Below, in pieces: positions 23,114 to 26,570 of a stretch of DNA of 26,570 nucleotides. The stretch is taken from positions 1 to 26,570 of the forward strand of contig CAZVCZ010000010.1 in NCBI GenBank assembly GCA_964626275.1. Reading direction: 5' to 3'. Position 1 is the stretch's first letter. Every line of letters begins with the position of its first letter. Source of the stretch: M55B157 sp964626275. Its GTDB lineage: Bacteria > Actinomycetota > Actinomycetes > S36-B12. The notes under the pieces are model-generated. The model was not told the origin of the DNA, did no database searches, and was given only the letters and a program-made list of their open reading frames with translations. Both the position numbers and the translations under genes were made by a program.

Positions 23114-25027
23114 TCACTGTTCCGCAGAAGTTCGAGCCGGGGAAGTGGCAGCGTCGAGGTGGGCGATGACATCGGTCACCGTCTCGGCGATCTCATCCGA
23201 CGTGAAGGGCAGGCCGCGCACCTGGTTGTAGCCGAGGCAGTCAATGAGGTAGCGACCCCGCAACAGCAGGGCGAGTTGACCCAGATTCATCTCGGGAACG
23301 ATGACCTTGTCGTATGCCTTCAGCACCTGCTCGGTGTTCGCGGGCATCGGATTCAAGTGGCGCAGATGGGCCTGTGCCACGGAGTGGCCGGCGTCGCGGA
23401 CCTTGCGGCAGGCCGCACCGATCGGGCCGTAGGTCGACCCCCATCCGATCACGAGCACTCGTGCGTTGCCGTCGGGATCATCGACCTCGAGCTCGGGGAT
23501 CGTGCGTGCGATCGCGTCGACCTTGGCCTGCCGCAACCGCACCATCCGGTCGTGGTTCTCCGGATCGTAGGAGATCGCTCCCGATCCATCGGCCTTCTCC
23601 AGCCCACCGATGCGGTGCTCCAGACCCGGCGTCCCCGGGACCGCCCAGGGGCGCGCGAGCGTGTCGGCGTCGCGCACGTATGGCCAGAATTCCGGATGCT
23701 CGGTATTGAGGGCGTGATTGGGCTCGGTCGCGAAGGCGGGATCGATGATCGGCAGGCCATCGACATCGGGGATGCGCCATGGCTCGGAGCCGTTGGCGAG
23801 GTATCCGTCGGACAGGATGAACACCGGGGTGCGGTAGGTCACGGCGATCCGGGCCGCCTCCACGGCGATGTCGAAGCAGTCCCCGGGTGAGCATGGGGCG
23901 ACGATCGGAACCGGTGCCTCTCCATTGCGCCCGAACATCGCCTGGAGGAGATCGGACTGCTCGGTCTTCGTCGGCAGCCCGGTGGACGGACCACCCCGCT
24001 GCACGTCGACGATGACAAGGGGGAGTTCCAGGGACACGGCGAGTCCGATCGTCTCGGACTTCAACGCGATACCGGGGCCGGAGGTGGTGGTCACTCCGAG
24101 CGACCCTGCGTAGGCGGCGCCCAGCGCGGCACCGATACCGGCGATCTCGTCCTCGGCCTGGAAGGTCGTGACGCCGAACGTCTTGTGCTTGCTCAACTCA
24201 TGCAGGATGTCCGATGCCGGGGTGATGGGGTAACTGCCGAGGAAGATCGGGAGTCCGGACTGGACTCCGGCAGCGATGAGGCCATAGGACAGCGCGAGAT
24301 TGCCGGAGATGTTGCGGTAGGTCCCCGCGCCCATGGGAGCGGGCTTGACCTCGTATCTGACCGAGAAGTCCTCGGTCGTCTCACCGAAGGACCAGCCGGC
24401 TTCGAAAGCGGCGATGTTCGCCGCGAGGATCTCCGGCTTCGCGGAGAATTTCGACTTGAGGAACTTCAGGGTGCCTTCGGTGGGCCGACTGTACAGCCAG
24501 CACAGCAGTCCGAGAGCGAACATGTTCTTCGCTCGCTCCGCTTCCTTCTTCGAGATGTCGAAGCCGGACAGCGCTTCCACGGTCATCGAGGTCAAGGGAA
24601 TGGGGTGGACACGGTAAGCGTCGAGGCTCTCGCCGTCGAGCGGACTGGCGTCGTATCCCACCTTGGCGAGGTTGCGCGAGGTGAACTCATCGGTGTTGAC
24701 CAGCAGATCCCCACCTGGTCGAAGGGCCGCGATGTTCGCCTTGAGGGCCGCAGGGTTCATGGCGACGAGCACATCGGGGCGATCACCGGGCGTCATGATG
24801 TCGTGATCGGCGAAGTGCAATTGGAATGCCGAGACACCGGGAAGAGTTCCGGCCGGGGCGCGGATCTCTGCGGGGAAGTCGGGGAGGGTCGACAGATCAT
24901 TGCCGAGACCAGCGGTTTCGGAGGTGAATCGATCCCCGGTCAACTGCATGCCGTCTCCGGAGTCACCGGCGAGTCGGATGACGACATGGCCGAGGGTGAC
25001 GGTGTCCTTCTCCGAGCCTGTGGTCAC
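23114..25027 (-). CDS. korA: 2-oxoglutarate:ferredoxin oxidoreductase, fused gamma-alpha subunit
   Basis: A 637-residue protein in which the gamma domain (about residues 13-215, starting RLAGDSGDGMQLTG) is fused in front of the alpha domain (from about 235). The alpha domain has the substrate-binding motif YPITPASDIL at 266-275 and the TPP-contact region QAEDEIAGIGAALGAAYAG (290-308). It has no ferredoxin (delta) domain, so electrons leave via the KorB cluster to a separate ferredoxin. The GTG start at 25027 lacks a ribosome site but has a TANNNT box seven bases upstream. korB follows after 13 bases. It diverges from the second nuoB-like gene. Confidence 0.93.
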   Translation of the reverse strand: MTTGSEKDTVTLGHVVIRLAGDSGDGMQLTGDRFTSETAGLGNDLSTLPDFPAEIRAPAGTLPGVSAFQLHFADHDIMTPGDRPDVLVAMNPAALKANIAALRPGGDLLVNTDEFTSRNLAKVGYDASPLDGESLDAYRVHPIPLTSMTVEALSGFDISKKEAERAKNMFALGLLCWLYSRPTEGTLKFLKSKFSAKPEILAANIAAFEAGWSFGETTEDFSVRYEVKPAPMGAGTYRNISGNLALSYGLIAAGVQSGLPIFLGSYPITPASDILHELSKHKTFGVTTFQAEDEIAGIGAALGAAYAGSLGVTTTSGPGIALKSETIGLAVSLELPLVIVDVQRGGPSTGLPTKTEQSDLLQAMFGRNGEAPVPIVAPCSPGDCFDIAVEAARIAVTYRTPVFILSDGYLANGSEPWRIPDVDGLPIIDPAFATEPNHALNTEHPEFWPYVRDADTLARPWAVPGTPGLEHRIGGLEKADGSGAISYDPENHDRMVRLRQAKVDAIARTIPELEVDDPDGNARVLVIGWGSTYGPIGAACRKVRDAGHSVAQAHLRHLNPMPANTEQVLKAYDKVIVPEMNLGQLALLLRGRYLIDCLGYNQVRGLPFTSDEIAETVTDVIAHLDAATSPARTSAEQ

Positions 25028-25034
25028 GGATCAC

Positions 25035-25040
25035 ACGCTA
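25035..25040 (-). promoter_or_regulatory. Probable -10 box for korA (leaderless type)
   Basis: The minus strand reads TAGCGT, then seven bases, then the GTG start of korA at 25027. No -35 element is convincing. The spacing matches the menF and acyl-CoA dehydrogenase promoters. Confidence 0.45.
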
Positions 25041-25089
25041 TCGCGACGAGACCTAGGCCCGAGATGCAACCGGGGCTACGCGTCACCCG

Positions 25090-25131
25090 GATGACCTACG
25101 TGAGATGACCTAAGTGAGATGACTGGGCGAG
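25090..25131. repeat. 14-bp tandem repeat between korA and the second nuoB-like gene
   Basis: GATGACCTACGTGA (25090-25103) is followed directly by GATGACCTAAGTGA (25104-25117), with one mismatch, and then by the diverged GATGACTGGGCGA (25118-25130). The repeats sit next to the start region of the nuoB-like gene and could be repeated regulator-binding sites for the divergent promoters. Each copy also contains an ATG; the first opens a five-codon frame (25091-25108) and the second a two-codon frame (25105-25113). Confidence 0.6.
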
Positions 25132-25590
25132 ATGGCTATGGTGGCGGTCGTGGGTGTCCTGCGTCGCTACCACCTCGCGGAGGCGCCCCAGGTCATGGTG
25201 CACGTCGCCGATCTGGGGATGGCGTGCTGCGCGGTCGAGTTCGCCGCTGCCGTGAGCCGAGGCCTGCTCATCGAATCACGGGATATCCCGACCATGGACC
25301 CAGCTTCGCCCAGCCGCCACGTCCTCATCGTGTCGGGAACGGTGACGCACGCCCTCGGCCCTTTGGTGGAGCAGGCGTGGCTCAGCGTGCCTGAGCCCAG
25401 GGCCGCACTCGCATACGGTGCCTGCACGATCTCCGGGGGTCCCTATTGGGATTCCGATTCCGTGGTGCCGGGGATCGACACGATCATCCCCGTGCACCGC
25501 TACGTGCCCGGCTGCCCGCCACGGCCGGAAGCATTGATCGCTGCGATCGAGTCCCTCGCTCAGAAGGCTCCGCTGGAAGAGGTGGGTTAG
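25132..25590 (+). CDS. Second NuoB-like iron-sulfur subunit (complex I/hydrogenase-type)
   Basis: A 152-residue protein homologous to NuoB but only distantly similar to the nuoB at 3566. All four N2-type ligands are present: C32 and C33 (GMACCAVEF), C98 (GACTISGG) and C128 (PGCPPRPE). The spacing between them is nearly identical to the main NuoB. The N-terminal block and the central quinone-side loop differ (ESRDIPTMDPASPSRH in place of the usual RFGMEVFRASPRQ). The start is uncertain: ATG 25132, ATG 25138, or a leaderless GTG at 25150 with TATGGT seven bases upstream. It heads a three-gene unit with NuoC-like and NuoI-like genes and diverges from korA. I recall second partial nuo sets near korAB in Streptomyces but could not check this. 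Confidence 0.85.
   Translation: MAMVAVVGVLRRYHLAEAPQVMVHVADLGMACCAVEFAAAVSRGLLIESRDIPTMDPASPSRHVLIVSGTVTHALGPLVEQAWLSVPEPRAALAYGACTISGGPYWDSDSVVPGIDTIIPVHRYVPGCPPRPEALIAAIESLAQKAPLEEVG
25137..25142 (+). promoter_or_regulatory. Possible -10 box for an internal leaderless start of the NuoB-like gene
   Basis: TATGGT is followed by seven bases and an in-frame GTG at 25150, the arrangement seen at korA. If used, the protein would begin six codons later than the ATG at 25132, and the upstream tandem repeat would lie over the promoter. It competes with the ATG starts, so confidence is low. Confidence 0.25.
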
Positions 25591-26058
25591 GTGCTTGTCG
25601 AGGGACAGCCAGAGGAGTGGCGACAGGCGCTGCAGGAAGCCATTGGCGATGGGTTCACCTACCTCGATTTGCTGTCCGCCATCGATCGCGAGGGTGGGGT
25701 CGAACTGATCTGCCACCTGGTCCGGCTGGAGGATCATCGCAGTCGCTGGGTTCGAGCCTTCGCTGCTGATCCGAACCCCCAGGCGCCCACCAGCATCGAT
25801 CTGCTCCCTGCTGTGTCCTGGCCGGAACGCGAGGTGCGAGAGATGTTCGGTGTCGAGTTCGTCGGCGGCTCACCGGTGCCCCTGCTCCTCGTCGATGGAA
25901 GGGAGGGTCATCCCTTGCGCAAGTCCGAATTCCTCAGGGCCCGACAGGAGCGCCGGTGGCCCGGCGAGGCGGAGCCGGGTGGTCGTCGGGCCCGACGGCG
26001 TCATCGTCCACCGGGCGTCGCGGAGCCGACCGACTCGGCGTCCGGGAGGCGGCAATGA
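25591..26058 (+). CDS. Second NuoC-like subunit
   Basis: A 155-residue protein of the 30-kDa complex I subunit family. The signature WPEREVREMFGVEFVGG is at about residues 82-98, with REGHPLRKSEF (108-118) matching the end block of NuoC. It lacks the roughly 70-residue N-terminal extension of the main NuoC. Its last 40 residues are strongly basic and proline-containing (RRARRRHRPPG). GTG 25591 directly follows the TAG of the NuoB-like gene, with GGAAGAGG (25575-25582) as ribosome site. The stop overlaps the NuoI-like start (ATGA). No NuoD-like partner is encoded next to it, although NuoC normally sits against NuoD. Confidence 0.85.
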   Translation: MLVEGQPEEWRQALQEAIGDGFTYLDLLSAIDREGGVELICHLVRLEDHRSRWVRAFAADPNPQAPTSIDLLPAVSWPEREVREMFGVEFVGGSPVPLLLVDGREGHPLRKSEFLRARQERRWPGEAEPGGRRARRRHRPPGVAEPTDSASGRRQ

Positions 26059-26402
26059 GCGACGACGACAGCGAGGTGCCCATCCCCGATGCGGCGCGCG
26101 GCACCATCATCCTCGATGCACCCGCCTGCACCTCCTGCATGCTCTGCGTTCGTGAATGCCCTGTGTGGTGCATCGAGTTGACGAGTCACACCGAGGAGGT
26201 GGACGAGCCAGGTGCGCGCCGGCCGCGCAGCGTCGCGGTGCTCGACTCGTTCACCATCGACTGGGGACTATGCATGTTCTGCGGGATCTGCGTCGAGGTG
26301 TGCCCGTTCGATGCGCTGGCCTGGTCGCCTCAGGTGGAGCCGAGCGCGAAGACCAAGAGTGACCTGGTGTCGGGGATCGAGCAGCTGAGCGAGGGTTCGT
26401 GA
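26055..26402 (+). CDS. Second NuoI-like (2x 4Fe-4S) ferredoxin-type subunit
   Basis: A 115-residue protein with two 4Fe-4S motifs: C25, C28, C31 and C35 (CTSCMLCVRECP) and C73, C76, C79 and C83 (CMFCGICVEVCP). There is one extra cysteine at 39. The wide spacing between the motifs, including IDWGLCMFCGICVEVCP, is that of NuoI rather than of bacterial 2[4Fe-4S] ferredoxins. It lacks the N-terminal membrane-contact segment of the main NuoI. The ATG at 26055 has GGGAGG (26044-26049) close upstream and overlaps the NuoC-like stop. It could receive electrons from KorAB-reduced ferredoxin or act as one, which is inference. It ends one base before the convergent yajQ stop. Confidence 0.85.
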   Translation: MSDDDSEVPIPDAARGTIILDAPACTSCMLCVRECPVWCIELTSHTEEVDEPGARRPRSVAVLDSFTIDWGLCMFCGICVEVCPFDALAWSPQVEPSAKTKSDLVSGIEQLSEGS

Positions 26403-26403
26403 A

Positions 26404-26570
26404 TCAGCGGTAGTTCGTGAACTGAACGGGGAAGTCCAGATCGGCGTCCTTGACCATCGCGATCACCGACTGCAGGTCGTCTCGGCTGGAACTCGACACC
26501 CGCAACTCATCGCCTTGTACCTGGACCTTGATCTTCTTGGGTCCCTCGTCCCGGATCAGTTTGGCCAACT
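26404..26570 (-). CDS. yajQ: YajQ-family nucleotide-binding protein (partial, C-terminal 54 residues)
   Basis: The minus-strand frame entering from the right edge ends with KIKVQVQGDELRVSSSSRDD and then LQSVIAMVKDADLDFPVQF plus TNYR before the stop. This matches the conserved C-terminus of YajQ/UPF0234 proteins, which bind nucleotides; some proteobacterial members bind cyclic di-GMP. The N-terminal part and start lie outside the window. It is convergent with the NuoI-like gene, with a single base between the stops. Confidence 0.88.
   Translation of the reverse strand, partial: LAKLIRDEGPKKIKVQVQGDELRVSSSSRDDLQSVIAMVKDADLDFPVQFTNYR

Noticed and set aside
24185..25108. 307-residue plus-strand frame opposite korA
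   Set aside because: It is a shadow of the KorA coding strand and extends into the korA promoter region; no domain recognised.

Overview
The window is a GC-rich chromosomal segment that reads as an actinobacterium (Actinomycetota). The evidence is high G+C in every frame, actinobacterial-type Nuo proteins (a threonine-rich leader on NuoD, a long hydrophilic tail on NuoJ), a menaquinone pathway of MenF and MenG type, a gamma-alpha fused KorA, frequent GTG starts and several apparently leaderless promoters. I cannot name the genus.

Layout. (1) Positions 1-2222, minus strand: isochorismate synthase (menF) followed by an overlapping TetR-type regulator that leaves the window on the left. (2) Positions 2288-2992, plus strand: menG, diverging from menF. 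(3) Positions 3147-18836: a complete 14-gene complex I operon in the order nuoA-B-C-D-E-F-G-H-I-J-K-L-M-N. It has a roughly 120-nt structured leader, and almost every junction is an ATGA, GTGA or similar stop-start overlap. The exceptions are A/B and K/L. (4) Positions 18879-19877: a long-chain polyprenyl diphosphate synthase, probably co-transcribed, likely making the menaquinone side chain. (5) Positions 19883-21061, minus: an acyl-CoA dehydrogenase. (6) Positions 21101-25027, minus: korA, korB and a RarD-type transporter read as one unit; the transporter seems to begin at a CTG codon that overlaps the korB stop. (7) Positions 25132-26402, plus: a compact three-gene set of second-copy complex I subunits (NuoB-like, NuoC-like, NuoI-like) diverging from korA. 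(8) Positions 26404-26570, minus: the C-terminal end of a YajQ-family protein that continues to the right.

How it fits together. menF, menG and the prenyl synthase supply menaquinone, and complex I reduces menaquinone with NADH. KorAB oxidises 2-oxoglutarate to succinyl-CoA and passes electrons to ferredoxin. The B2-C2-I2 set next to korAB carries the connecting iron-sulfur subunits of complex I without the NADH module (E, F, G), without the quinone-site subunit D and without any membrane subunit in this window. This is the most intriguing part of the locus: it could form an alternative ferredoxin-fed connector, but that is inference.

There is no gene-free stretch above 300 bases. The longest are 2993-3146 (nuo promoter and leader) and the roughly 100-base korA/nuoB2 divergent region (promoter-like boxes and a 14-bp tandem repeat). 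I saw no rRNA, tRNA, CRISPR array, insertion sequence or phage gene.
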